Source: Winogradskyella jejuensis (lineage in GTDB: Bacteria; Bacteroidota; Bacteroidia; Flavobacteriales; Flavobacteriaceae). From it: a DNA stretch of 64,000 nucleotides. Under the pieces are notes generated by a model that did no database searches, was not told the origin of the DNA, and saw nothing but the letters and a program-made list of their open reading frames with translations. The stretch covers positions 310,001-374,000 of the forward strand of contig NZ_FQWS01000001.1 of assembly GCF_900129745.1 (NCBI RefSeq). Direction: 5' to 3'. Of this stretch, positions 18,763-28,210 are shown one piece after another. Positions within the stretch are counted from its first letter, which is position 1. The number at the start of each line of letters is the position of its first letter. The position numbers and the translations under genes were made by a program.

Positions 18763-21549
18763 CTAATCTAAAATAATAAAGCTATTAGAATCAGTTTTTC
18801 CCTTACTTCCTAGACTATTAAACTTCCAACTAAAACTCAACATAAAATATTGTTGCAACACAGTACTCTGCGAATCCTGAATATAATCTGCTGTAGCTAT
18901 ACGCCTTGCGTTGGTATTCTGGTTTAAAATATCATAAGCTTTTAATGTTAGAGTAGCCTTATCTTTCATAAAAGAATACGCTAATGTAGAATTCCAAAAC
19001 CATGCAAATTTCTGAAATCCGGGTGCTACATTGGGATTATAATTATAGTTTAAGTCGTTGCGCCATTCTAGCCTTTTTGGAAAAAATGTAGCTATTCTAA
19101 TTTTAAGATTATGGGTCAAAAATTCTTGATTCTCAAAGTCTACCAAGTCAAAACGTGTAATATTATATGACAAATCATAAGAAGGTGTTATCTCCATAAT
19201 ATCTTTCCATGTAAATGTGGCACCCAGTCTTGGCCCTAAATTGCTATTTTTTGAAGCGTATTGCACATCGTTATTAAAATTTATTCGTCTGTTAAGACTT
19301 CCATTAAAACCTAGATTGAGTTTTACGGTACGTAAAGAATCAATTTTATAAGATTTTCTATAGCTTCCTCCTCCACTGACTCTATAATTACCGTCAACAT
19401 TATCATAGGTCGTCGTTCTTACAAAATTATCATCAACCGTAGTTCTTGTTACTATAGCATCTTGTGTAGCTGAAGCATTTAAATTAAAAAACATTCCAGT
19501 TCGTTTTTGAAAGTCGAAATTATTAAAGCCTATATAAATACTATAATCGTTTGACGGACTCAGATTAGGGTTACCAACCACAATATTCAAAGGATTTGAC
19601 ACATCTTGAAACGCTTGTAATTGTCTCAATTGTGGTGGTCTATTTCGTAAACTATAACCCGAATAAATTGAAGACTTATCACTAAAACGATAGTTAAGAT
19701 TTCCATCGAATTCAACAGCATCAAAACGCTCTTTTGCACTAAATGTAGGTCGTAAAGCATCTTCATTTTCTAAAGTTCTAAACACATAACCCAGCTCAAA
19801 ACTAACTCTAAATTTATCTTTACGATAACTTAAATCTAGACTTGGTGTGGTTCTAAGATTAGTGAATTCAAAATCCGAACTCAAGTCAGTGTTAAATAAA
19901 TCGTATGCTTGTGATGTAGTATTAAAATCAAAGGTTGAATTTTCACTATTTCTAACTTCAGAGAGATGACTCAGCTTAGCATCTAAAAATAGTTTCTTTT
20001 CAATTAAAGGAATACGATACGTACTGCTTAGTCTATATCTACTAAAATCGGATTGATTGGTGATTTGTTGGTCACGTAAAATATCATTAACCGTAGGGTC
20101 GACAATCAATGTCTCTGAAAGCTGAAATTCTTCGCCATCGGTTTCACTAAATTCAGTCTCAAATGCAAACTTTAGAAAGCTTCCGTTTTTACCAAAACGC
20201 TTTGTAATATCCAAATCTGCTGAGATACGTCTCACTTCTGACTCCGAAAATGATTCAAAAGTGGACTCGTTAGTCATCACTTGATTCTCATCAAAAGTTT
20301 CATCAAAACGGTTATTGAAACTTTGATTTTTTACATAGCTAAATGATGGTCTAATGTTAATTAAAAATGTCGAATCTACCTCAACATCAAATTCTGTATT
20401 AAAACGATGGTTATCATTATCAGAAGTTTCTCTAGATGTCGAATTTGTAAAGAAACGTGCATCTGGTAAAATATTTTCGCGTTCTACACGGCTATCATTT
20501 TCTGAACTACTGCGTGAATAAAAATAATCAGAGGATACATCGAAACCTTTGGCTAATACATCTGCATAGTTCGCACCAGCATTTCTTGAGGTGATAATAC
20601 CTTGACCACCGCCGCCAAAAGAACGTCCATTTATAGAAAATGCACCATTACTATTAACACTAACAGAAGATATATTACCGCCCAGCATCTTTTCAATTTC
20701 GCCAAAACTAAAATTAGGAGAGTTTATATTGTTTCCACCTCCCAAGACACTTATGCGCCTATCATTATCAAAATAGTTTAATAGCCCTGCAAACTCATTT
20801 CGTTTATCTGTACCAATACCCGCAGACAAACGTCCAAATACGCCTTTGTTGTTCTCTTCTTTTATGGTAAGATTTATAGTTTTGTTTTGGTCATCCCCTT
20901 TTTCTCCTGCAAAAGCTTCAGCTTTTGTTTTTGTATCTGTAATCTGAACTTTATCAATTATCTCTTTAGTAAGATTTCTTGTTGTAATTGTAGGGTCATC
21001 ACCAAAGAAAGGCTTTCCGTTTACCAAAATTTTATTTACTGGTTTTCCATTTACGGTAATCTCCCCACTAGCATCTACCTCAACACCAGGTAACTTTTTT
21101 AAAAGGTCTTCTACATTGGCATCTTTTTTTGTTTTAAATGATGCTACATTAAACTCTAATGTATCCTTCTTTACAGTTATAGGCGGTGTTGCTTTAATAA
21201 CAACTTCATCTAATGCGTTGTCATCAACCTGCAATGAAATTGCCTCTAAATTTATATTCTCTTTGTCTATAGCTATCTTTTTCAAATAGGTTGAATAGCC
21301 TACGTACGAAATAAATAAATTCAGAAAATCATCATAGGTCTTATCCTGTAAAGAGAATCTCCCGTCCTTGTCTGTTATGGTATACGTTACTAAACTGCTA
21401 TCCTTAACACGTTGCAAATAAACTGTTGCAGACTCTAATGGTAGTTTTGTGTCTCCTGCATTTATAGAACCTTTTATATTGAAAGACTTTTGCTGGGAAA
21501 AAATTGTGATTGAAAAAAGTAAGGCAAAAAGAACTAAAATTCGTTTCAT
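18763..21549 (-). CDS. Outer-membrane beta-barrel protein (TonB-receptor-like)
   Basis: A 928-residue protein with a signal peptide (cleavage near IFSQQ, residue 19). A CarboxypepD-regulatory-like domain covers about 22-110 (PLESATVYLQ ... GRFSLQDKT ... ISYVGY). A plug-like region runs about 115-235 (LDEVVIKATPPITVKKDT, LLKKLPGVEVDASGEITVNG). A C-terminal barrel of the OMP_b-brl_3 type completes it, rich in alternating aromatic strands. No TonB box can be assigned. Such proteins resemble TonB-dependent receptors without a SusD partner, and none is encoded nearby. The substrate is unknown. The gene has its own leader with a palindrome and a promoter-like element upstream. Confidence 0.88.
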   Translation of the reverse strand: MKRILVLFALLFSITIFSQQKSFNIKGSINAGDTKLPLESATVYLQRVKDSSLVTYTITDKDGRFSLQDKTYDDFLNLFISYVGYSTYLKKIAIDKENINLEAISLQVDDNALDEVVIKATPPITVKKDTLEFNVASFKTKKDANVEDLLKKLPGVEVDASGEITVNGKPVNKILVNGKPFFGDDPTITTRNLTKEIIDKVQITDTKTKAEAFAGEKGDDQNKTINLTIKEENNKGVFGRLSAGIGTDKRNEFAGLLNYFDNDRRISVLGGGNNINSPNFSFGEIEKMLGGNISSVSVNSNGAFSINGRSFGGGGQGIITSRNAGANYADVLAKGFDVSSDYFYSRSSSENDSRVERENILPDARFFTNSTSRETSDNDNHRFNTEFDVEVDSTFLINIRPSFSYVKNQSFNNRFDETFDENQVMTNESTFESFSESEVRRISADLDITKRFGKNGSFLKFAFETEFSETDGEEFQLSETLIVDPTVNDILRDQQITNQSDFSRYRLSSTYRIPLIEKKLFLDAKLSHLSEVRNSENSTFDFNTTSQAYDLFNTDLSSDFEFTNLRTTPSLDLSYRKDKFRVSFELGYVFRTLENEDALRPTFSAKERFDAVEFDGNLNYRFSDKSSIYSGYSLRNRPPQLRQLQAFQDVSNPLNIVVGNPNLSPSNDYSIYIGFNNFDFQKRTGMFFNLNASATQDAIVTRTTVDDNFVRTTTYDNVDGNYRVSGGGSYRKSYKIDSLRTVKLNLGFNGSLNRRINFNNDVQYASKNSNLGPRLGATFTWKDIMEITPSYDLSYNITRFDLVDFENQEFLTHNLKIRIATFFPKRLEWRNDLNYNYNPNVAPGFQKFAWFWNSTLAYSFMKDKATLTLKAYDILNQNTNARRIATADYIQDSQSTVLQQYFMLSFSWKFNSLGSKGKTDSNSFIILD

Positions 21550-21576
21550 GTGATTGATTGATTAACTCTCAATATT

Positions 21577-21596
21577 ATAACTATTTTTATAGTTAT
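21577..21596. promoter_or_regulatory. Perfect 8-bp inverted repeat in the leader of the barrel-protein gene
   Basis: ATAACTAT and ATAGTTAT are separated by TTTT. The site lies 28-47 bases upstream of the start codon and downstream of the probable -7 element, so it could be an operator or a weak hairpin in the leader RNA. It lacks a following U-tract that would make it a terminator. Confidence 0.4.
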
Positions 21597-21645
21597 TAAA
21601 CTACACCTATAGTTTTAACTTAATTATAACATAGGATTACACTCA

Positions 21646-21653
21646 CAAATCTA
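21646..21653 (-). promoter_or_regulatory. Probable -7 promoter element for the barrel-protein gene
   Basis: TAGATTTG on the minus strand fits TAnnTTTG and lies 97 bases before the start codon. No perfect TTTG is found at the -33 distance (a TTTT is present about 15 bases upstream). This is a tentative promoter. Confidence 0.4.
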
Positions 21654-21706
21654 ATATAGAATTGTATGAAAAGTCTTAACTTAACATTAAATAGTACGAA
21701 TTAGTG

Positions 21707-24139
21707 TTAACGCTTCAAAGCAAAATGCTTAGTAAAAGTGCGTCCGTCTTGAAGACTTACCAAAAACCAATAATCATCCGAAGGCATATATTTTCCATTG
21801 TAAGTGCCATCCCAGAAAGGATTTTGTGCAGAAAGCTCTGTCAATAATTTTCCATGACGGTTAAAAATCTGAACTCTTGAATTAGCTAAGAACTCTTCAT
21901 TAAAACCATCTATAGTCCAAAAATCGTTATTAGCATCTCCATTAGGTGTAAAGAATTTTGGAAACCCTATAACAGGAAAAGATTCTAAGACTGTACCACA
22001 ACCATTTTTGTCTCTAACAAAAACCGTTTGAATACCAGAACTCACATTTTCAAACACGTTAAAATCTTGAAAAGGTCCCACTTCAGAGGTCAGCGAAAAT
22101 TCGTAATCACCATCACCAGAAACCTCTACTGTAACCATATTATTTTCAACGCCATCAATAACATCTATACTAACAAATTCTGCAGTATTAGAAGCCACAA
22201 CCTCAATATTTCTTCTATTTGTGCAACCATCAACCTCAGTAACATCTACCCAGTAACTTCCGGGCTGATTGACTTCAATAAGTATAGTGGTTTCATCCGT
22301 TGACCAGTTGTAATAAAAGTTGTTTGGAATACCACTTACAACGCCGCTATCTAAAATAATTTTAGAAGGAAACGTGTTCAAGCAGTAAATAACTTTTTCG
22401 TCTGGTAGTAATTCTGGAAGTGGTTTTACTTCAAGATTAACTTCAAAAATTCCTAAACAAGCTAAACCATCATTGACTTTTACAAAAATTGTTTCTGTAT
22501 TAATTGTGGAGTTTGTGTAGTTGTTAGAAAATTGATTTGTATTCAACAAGGCATCATTAAAGGTTGGAAAAAATGATGTCTGAGCTGTAACGGGAAAACC
22601 CATTAAAATCTCTCCATCCAAATCTGAAAGATTAAACTCTGTAAAACCATCTTCTTCTTCATCGTCGCATATCGACAAATCAAAAGTTTCACTTGCTGGC
22701 AATGAGACAATTAATGTAACTTCTGCCACCGAAGAACATCCGGTAGTTGGATTAACAACTTGAGCATATACAACTTGATTATTAGATAGGTTTGTGTAAC
22801 TAGAGCCATTATAAATAGGGATTGTTAATTGGTCATCTTCAAAAAAAGAAACAACACTAGTAGTACTCCCATCAGCAATAGAACCTCTGTATATATCTAA
22901 ATTAAAAACTGAAATACCATCGGCAGAGGCATCGTCGCATTGCTGTATGGTTATATCATTGGCTTCTGGGGCTGGATCTATGGTAACAGTTAGTGGAACT
23001 CTACTTCCATCTCCACAACCCATAAATGTTGCTGATATCCAAAAAACTGCTGTTTCTGTGTAAGTTGTTGAGTATGTATTTCCTGTGTTTACAATATTTG
23101 TTGACGAGACACCATCGTACCAAATAACATTATCTGTGTTTGTAGTTAACGTTAATGCAATTTCATCTCCAGAACAACCAGATGCATTATTAAAAGAGAG
23201 TTGAGGCATATTAATACGAGTTGCCGCAGATAAATTAATATCTGGGTCTCCAGGTAATCCTCCAAATTCTACAATATAACCTTGAGGATGATATGGCCCA
23301 TTAACATCAGGGTCTCCAGCTAAAGGCAAATCATTCCAAGAGCCTAATATACCAACACTTGGGTCTGTAATATGAGCATAATCTTCTCCTCCAGCTCCAA
23401 AATTATTAGGTTCTCCTGTATTCCAAAATGAAAACTCTCCATTAATTGGACTAAATGTTGATTGATTAAAAAACTCGGTTCCAGCTTCAGGACCAGTAAC
23501 CCATTTCCAAATACCTTCAGTTTCTTCATCAGTAGCTCCTATCCAACCTGCGCCTGCTGCTTGTTCTCCAGCTAATTGCGCTTCTTCGGGAGTCGTAATA
23601 GTTGCCAGATAACCTTGTAGACCAAAATAATCTCTTGTCGCTGCTTCTGCTCTAGCGTCTGCCCATGTAATTCCAAAACTTGCAATATAGAAGTAGTAAT
23701 GGTCTGTTGATGGTAGATAATTAGCATTTCCCAAATTTATAGAAAAGCTTCTATCAGAAGAAAAAATGGTTTGAGTTGTACTAAATTCTATATCTAGAAT
23801 TGCAGCCTCAAATTCGGCAAAAGTTGCCGGACCACTTAGCACCAATTGTCCTTCAGTCTGCTGCCAAACTGCAGTTATATTTGGGTGTAACCCTGTAAGA
23901 TTTAATACATCGAAACCAGAGACATAGCCTTCTGAAATCTGAACAAAAATTTCGTCTAAAGTGGTATCCGTTACATCTGGGTCTGTAATACTAACTGTAC
24001 TCACAATTGGCATTGGTACACCAACACAGTAGTTTTGGTCTCCTGTTGCTGTAATCTCAGGTGGTAAATCTTGAGCATTTAGAATTATTGACCCTATAAA
24101 AATTAATAATAGGGCAAGTAAAGATTTCAATTTTATCAT
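21707..24139 (-). CDS. C-type-lectin surface protein with type B T9SS sorting domain
   Basis: An 810-residue exported protein with a signal peptide ending near LNAQD (residue 22). A cadherin-like beta domain comes first, then a C-type lectin domain at about residues 140-295. The lectin has the sugar-specificity motif EPN (GEPNNFG) and a WND calcium-site motif, which suggests mannose-type or similar glycan binding. Repeated beta domains (PKD/Ig-like) with repeats of the 'DLSICDDEEEDGFTEFNL' kind follow. The last 90 residues form a type B gliding-type C-terminal domain (FFTPNGDANNDFW ... VQIFNRHGK ... YWFLVSLQDGRTFTKHFALKR), so it is secreted by type IX and held on the surface. It is followed at 15 bases by der. 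Confidence 0.9.
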   Translation of the reverse strand: MIKLKSLLALLLIFIGSIILNAQDLPPEITATGDQNYCVGVPMPIVSTVSITDPDVTDTTLDEIFVQISEGYVSGFDVLNLTGLHPNITAVWQQTEGQLVLSGPATFAEFEAAILDIEFSTTQTIFSSDRSFSINLGNANYLPSTDHYYFYIASFGITWADARAEAATRDYFGLQGYLATITTPEEAQLAGEQAAGAGWIGATDEETEGIWKWVTGPEAGTEFFNQSTFSPINGEFSFWNTGEPNNFGAGGEDYAHITDPSVGILGSWNDLPLAGDPDVNGPYHPQGYIVEFGGLPGDPDINLSAATRINMPQLSFNNASGCSGDEIALTLTTNTDNVIWYDGVSSTNIVNTGNTYSTTYTETAVFWISATFMGCGDGSRVPLTVTIDPAPEANDITIQQCDDASADGISVFNLDIYRGSIADGSTTSVVSFFEDDQLTIPIYNGSSYTNLSNNQVVYAQVVNPTTGCSSVAEVTLIVSLPASETFDLSICDDEEEDGFTEFNLSDLDGEILMGFPVTAQTSFFPTFNDALLNTNQFSNNYTNSTINTETIFVKVNDGLACLGIFEVNLEVKPLPELLPDEKVIYCLNTFPSKIILDSGVVSGIPNNFYYNWSTDETTILIEVNQPGSYWVDVTEVDGCTNRRNIEVVASNTAEFVSIDVIDGVENNMVTVEVSGDGDYEFSLTSEVGPFQDFNVFENVSSGIQTVFVRDKNGCGTVLESFPVIGFPKFFTPNGDANNDFWTIDGFNEEFLANSRVQIFNRHGKLLTELSAQNPFWDGTYNGKYMPSDDYWFLVSLQDGRTFTKHFALKR

Positions 24140-24154
24140 AGCCCCGTAAAAATA

Positions 24155-25462
24155 CTATTTTTTACGCATGTATACACTTACTGGCACACCATGAAAATCA
24201 AATGTCTCGCGCAGTTTATTTTCAAGATAACGTTTGTAAGGTTCTCTAACATATTGTGGAAGGTTACAGAAAAATGCAAACTGCGGTTGTGGTGTTGGCA
24301 ATTGCATGATGTATTTTATCTTCACAAACTTTCCTTTGTAAGCTGGTGGCGGATAATTCTCTATGATTGGCAATAAAGTATCGTTTAAAACACTTGTCTT
24401 AATTCGCTTAGTTCTGTTTTTATAAACCTCTACTGCAGTTTCAATAGCCTTATAAATTCGCTGCTTATTTAATACTGAAATAAAAACAATAGGCACATCT
24501 GTAAGTGGCTCTATTTGCTTACGAATGTAAGTTTCAAATTCTTTAGCAGTTTTGGTCTCTTTTTCTACCAAATCCCATTTATTGACAAGGATGACGATGC
24601 CTTTTCGATTGCGCTCTGCCAACCAAAAAATATTTTGTACTTGACCATCGAAGCCACGAGTGGCATCTAACACTAAAAGACATACATCTGAATGCTCGAT
24701 AGCTCTAACACTTCGCATGACTGAATAGAATTCTAAATCTTCCTTTACCTTAGATTTACGACGAATCCCAGCAGTATCTACTAGGTTAAACTCAAAACCA
24801 AAACGGTTGTATTTTGTATCTATAGAATCGCGCGTTGTACCAGCAATGTCAGTAACGATATATCTATCTTCACCAATTAGTGCATTGATAAAAGACGATT
24901 TTCCGGCATTTGGTCTACCAACTACGGCGAATCTTGGTAAAGCTTCTACTTCTTCTTCCTCTTCTTTTTCTGGTAATGCTTCAACAACAGCATCTAACAA
25001 ATCACCTGTTCCACTTCCATTGATGCTAGCAATGGTATAATAATCACCGAGTCCTAAAGAATAAAATTCTACAGCATCTTCGGCACGTTTGTTATTATCT
25101 ACTTTATTGACAACGAGGAAAACGGGTTTTTTAACTTTTCTGAGTAGTTGTGCTACATCTTCGTCCATTCCTGTAACACCACTTTCAACATCTACCATAA
25201 AAATGATGGCATCTGCTTCGTCAATAGCTAATTCTACTTGCTTGTCTATTTCAGCTTCAAAAACATCATCACTACCAACCACATATCCGCCGGTATCGAT
25301 AAGGGAAAATTCCTTACCATTCCAATCACTTTTTCCGTAATGTCTATCTCTGGTTACACCGCTAACGGCATCTACAATGGCTTCTCGGCGCTGTATTAAT
25401 CTGTTGAAGAAAGTTGATTTACCTACATTAGGACGCCCAACAATGGCTACTATATTACTCAT
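24155..25462 (-). CDS. der: Ribosome-assembly GTPase Der (EngA)
   Basis: Der uses two GTPase domains to mature the 50S subunit. Domain 1 has the P-loop GRPNVGKST (residues 8-16) and DTGG switch II; domain 2 has GRPNAGKSS near residue 182 and DTAG. NKVD and NKWD base-recognition motifs are present in each domain. A C-terminal KH-like domain ends with YMRKK. The 435 residues are normal. An acidic linker ([10 protein letters not shown]) joins the two G domains. Identification is certain. Confidence 0.98.
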   Translation of the reverse strand: MSNIVAIVGRPNVGKSTFFNRLIQRREAIVDAVSGVTRDRHYGKSDWNGKEFSLIDTGGYVVGSDDVFEAEIDKQVELAIDEADAIIFMVDVESGVTGMDEDVAQLLRKVKKPVFLVVNKVDNNKRAEDAVEFYSLGLGDYYTIASINGSGTGDLLDAVVEALPEKEEEEEVEALPRFAVVGRPNAGKSSFINALIGEDRYIVTDIAGTTRDSIDTKYNRFGFEFNLVDTAGIRRKSKVKEDLEFYSVMRSVRAIEHSDVCLLVLDATRGFDGQVQNIFWLAERNRKGIVILVNKWDLVEKETKTAKEFETYIRKQIEPLTDVPIVFISVLNKQRIYKAIETAVEVYKNRTKRIKTSVLNDTLLPIIENYPPPAYKGKFVKIKYIMQLPTPQPQFAFFCNLPQYVREPYKRYLENKLRETFDFHGVPVSVYMRKK

Positions 25463-25561
25463 AATGAACTAATTTACTCTGCATTACGTATCCCGTAAGC
25501 GGGTGCAAAGATAGCATTATATATTTAAGAAAATGTTTAATTTAGAAGCTACTATACAATT

Positions 25562-26074
25562 ATGTCATTATCTAACGAAATAGTATTACGCCCGCGCTTT
25601 AAGTTTGATGTAGAAGCAACTAACGAAAAACTGCTAAGTGGGTTTGAAGAGCAAAAAATAAAGCAGTCTGACTTTGTCGTTACCCGATTAGATGACCATG
25701 TTTTTATACGCTTCCCAAAGCATGAACAGCATTATTGGTCACCTCAATTACATTTAGAAATAAATGAGAAAGACAAAACACATGCTACCATTTATGGGCT
25801 TTTTGGCCCTAACCCAACCATTTGGACCATGTTTATGTTTCTTCATTTTGTAGTTGCTGGATTATTTATTGCTACTGGTATTTGGGCTTATACCAATATG
25901 ACTTTAGGAAACTCCTATGCTATACCACTTTTTTTAACGCTATTTATGGTGGTAGTTTGGTTTGCTCTCTACTTTATCGGACGAATGGGAAAAGCCAAAG
26001 GGAAGCCTGACATGTATAAGCTACATGCTTTTATGAGAGATACCCTACATTCTGAAGGTATACATTCAATCTAA
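25562..26074 (+). CDS. Small two-helix membrane protein of unknown function
   Basis: A 170-residue protein between der and era on the opposite strand. The first 85 residues look soluble (beta-rich), followed by two adjacent transmembrane helices at about 87-110 and 118-141, and a short basic tail. I recognise no named family. Its place in a convergent gap between two GTPase genes suggests no particular partner. Confidence 0.75.
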   Translation: MSLSNEIVLRPRFKFDVEATNEKLLSGFEEQKIKQSDFVVTRLDDHVFIRFPKHEQHYWSPQLHLEINEKDKTHATIYGLFGPNPTIWTMFMFLHFVVAGLFIATGIWAYTNMTLGNSYAIPLFLTLFMVVVWFALYFIGRMGKAKGKPDMYKLHAFMRDTLHSEGIHSI

Positions 26075-26086
26075 ATAGATTAGAAT

Positions 26087-26968
26087 TTATTTCTGGTTAT
26101 AACCAAAACGTCTTAGTTGCTGCTGGTTGCTGCGCCAATTTTTATTCACCTTTACATACAGCTCTAAATGCACTTGCTTACCAAAGAATTGCTCTAAATC
26201 TTTTCGAGCTTCCATGCCAACGCGTTTTAATGCCGAACCTTTGTGCCCAATAATAATGCCTTTTTGGGTTTCGCGTTCAACCATTATAACTGAACGAATT
26301 CTTATGATATTTTCTTCTTCAAAAAATTCTTCAGTATCTACTTCAACCGCATACGGTATTTCTTTTTTGTAGTGTAAAAGAATTTTTTCGCGAATAGCTT
26401 CGTTGACAAAAAAACGTTCTGGTTTATCGGTCAATTGGTCTTTAGGATAAAATGCTGGCGACTCTGGTAAAAGCTCCACAATTCTATCAAAAACGTTCTG
26501 CACATTAAATCCGTTTAAGGCAGAAATTGGATAAAACTCCGCATTAGGCACTTTCTCTTGCCAAAGCTGTGCTTGTTCTTCTAATTGTTCTTGATTTGAA
26601 TTATCAATTTTATTAAGTAGCAGTAAAACCGGAATTTTAGAATTGGTAATTTTTTTGAAAAATGCCTCATCTTTTAATTCTTTTTCGCCAATTTCAACCA
26701 TATAAATTAGCACATCAGCATCTTCGAAAGCAGACTTTACAAAATCCATCATCGAAGACTGTAGCTCATAAGCGGGTTTTATAATTCCTGGCGTGTCACT
26801 TAAAATTACCTGAAAATCATCACCATTAACAATACCTAAAATACGGTGTCGTGTCGTTTGCGCTTTTGAGGTAATAATAGAAAGTTTCTCCCCAATAAAG
26901 GCATTCATCAAGGTTGATTTCCCAACATTAGGATTACCAATAATATTTACAAAACCTGCTTTATGCAT
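26087..26968 (-). CDS. era: Ribosome-maturation GTPase Era
   Basis: Era binds the 3' end of 16S rRNA and helps mature the 30S subunit. The G domain has GNPNVGKST at residues 11-19, DTPG and NKID. The C-terminal KH domain has GIIIGHKGSALKRVGMEARK at about residues 239-258, the RNA-binding hallmark. The 293 residues are normal. It lies 20 bases after the TrmH-type gene on the same strand, so the two are likely co-transcribed. Confidence 0.97.
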   Translation of the reverse strand: MHKAGFVNIIGNPNVGKSTLMNAFIGEKLSIITSKAQTTRHRILGIVNGDDFQVILSDTPGIIKPAYELQSSMMDFVKSAFEDADVLIYMVEIGEKELKDEAFFKKITNSKIPVLLLLNKIDNSNQEQLEEQAQLWQEKVPNAEFYPISALNGFNVQNVFDRIVELLPESPAFYPKDQLTDKPERFFVNEAIREKILLHYKKEIPYAVEVDTEEFFEEENIIRIRSVIMVERETQKGIIIGHKGSALKRVGMEARKDLEQFFGKQVHLELYVKVNKNWRSNQQQLRRFGYNQK

Positions 26969-26988
26969 AAATTATATTTTTTGCAAAG

Positions 26989-27447
26989 TTACGACCTTGG
27001 TTTGTTTATTCCTCTATCGTACATCACAATACTTCCTGCTACTGAAACATTAAGGCTTAGTTGCGACTTAAATTTTACTAAAAAATGACTCTTTTCTATG
27101 ACTTGGTTAGACAAACCATGGTCTTCTGCACCTAATAAATAAACACAGCGTCGCGGATGATGAAAGGTCTCTAAATCTTCTGCTTTATCGGTAAGTTCTA
27201 CACCAACTATACGAGCACCTTTTGGGAGATTATTAAAGAACTCTTCAAACGTTTCATAATGAAAATACGGCATCGATTTTACAGCATTATGTGTGTCACT
27301 AGCTTGTTTAGCGTAGCGATTACCTATGGTGAATATAAAACTAGCTCCTAAGTTTTGAGCTGAACGCCAAAGGACGCCTAAATTTTCGGGTGTTTTTCCG
27401 TTTTGAATACCAATACCAAAGAATTCGTTTGTAAAGTTGTCATTCAT
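26989..27447 (-). CDS. SpoU/TrmH family RNA 2'-O-methyltransferase
   Basis: A 152-residue SPOUT enzyme that would methylate a ribose in tRNA or rRNA using S-adenosylmethionine. The three family motifs are present: motif 1 NLGVLWRSAQNLGA with the catalytic Arg; motif 2 YLLGAEDHGLS; motif 3 LSLNVSVAGSIVMYDR. The small, single-domain form resembles TrmL-type enzymes, which modify the wobble base of tRNA-Leu, but the substrate cannot be fixed from sequence. It ends 20 bases upstream of era. Confidence 0.9.
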   Translation of the reverse strand: MNDNFTNEFFGIGIQNGKTPENLGVLWRSAQNLGASFIFTIGNRYAKQASDTHNAVKSMPYFHYETFEEFFNNLPKGARIVGVELTDKAEDLETFHHPRRCVYLLGAEDHGLSNQVIEKSHFLVKFKSQLSLNVSVAGSIVMYDRGINKPRS

Positions 27448-27493
27448 ACTGCAAAAATATGATTATTTTGGAAGTGCTTTAACTGAAATGAAA

Positions 27494-27582
27494 TGTCACC
27501 TCGAGCGCTCCCGAAGTTTCGGGATGAGAGGTCTTTTCTAAATTAATAATTTAAAGAGGTTTCGACTGCGCTCAACCAGACA
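27494..27582. repeat. Intergenic inverted-repeat element (flavobacterial type)
   Basis: An 89-base element with imperfect terminal inverted repeats: TGTCACCTCGAGCGC at the left and, read on the other strand, TGTCTGGTTGAGCGC at the right. It contains the hairpin CCCGAAGTTTCGGG (27509-27525 region) and two AGAGGT boxes around an AT-rich centre. It resembles the short REP-like repeats scattered in many flavobacterial genomes. It lies 11 bases before the restriction-type gene. Confidence 0.55.
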
Positions 27583-27592
27583 AATTGCAAAA

Positions 27593-28210
27593 ATGTCACA
27601 CTTTAAAAGAGATTTAAATAAAGAACAATTACTTGGCGAATACCTCGACACAGTTTATAATAGTCTGAATTTACATTTTGTACGAAATGAAGATATAAAT
27701 CTTCAGCATCGAGGCGTCGATTTGCTTTTCCCAGATAGAGAAGGCATTTATATTGATGAAAAAGCGCAACTAGATTATCTGAATAAAAGTCTTCCGACTT
27801 TTACGTTTGAATTGTCTTATCTAAAAAATGGTGAGCAGAAATTAGGTTGGCTTTTGGATGAAAGTAAACTCACCACACATTATTTTCTAATAACAGGAAT
27901 TTACGTTGAAAATGAAACCGACTTATCTAAAGGTTTTAAAAGCTGTACCATCACAAGTGTAAACCGGAAAAAGCTATTGATTTACTTAGAATCAAAAGGG
28001 TTATCGAAGAATCGATTACTTCAATATGACACAGATTTTAGAGGCTTTGAAGACAAAAAACTAAAAAACGAGATTGAAGAATTAAACCCAAAAACTGAAG
28101 GTTTGCTCTATTTCTCGCCTCAGCTTGCAGAACAACCTATTAATCTTCAGCTTCGGTTAAAACATTTAATAGAGGTTGGTGTAGCTAAACAGATTTTCCC
28201 TTTAAAATAG
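27593..28210 (+). CDS. Putative restriction endonuclease of a type II system
   Basis: A 205-residue protein whose stop codon runs 26 bases into the end of the cytosine methyltransferase gene. Its N-terminal third has a PD-(D/E)xK-like nuclease pattern: Glu16 in the first helix, Asp43 in HRGVDLLF and Asp55-x-Lys57 in GIYIDEKAQLDY. This is the usual order and spacing of such nuclease sites. The rest has no domain I recognise. The genomic pairing with a C5 methyltransferase strongly suggests the restriction partner of a type II system. No controller protein is seen. Function is inferred from neighbour and motif, not from known homology. Confidence 0.7.
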   Translation: MSHFKRDLNKEQLLGEYLDTVYNSLNLHFVRNEDINLQHRGVDLLFPDREGIYIDEKAQLDYLNKSLPTFTFELSYLKNGEQKLGWLLDESKLTTHYFLITGIYVENETDLSKGFKSCTITSVNRKKLLIYLESKGLSKNRLLQYDTDFRGFEDKKLKNEIEELNPKTEGLLYFSPQLAEQPINLQLRLKHLIEVGVAKQIFPLK

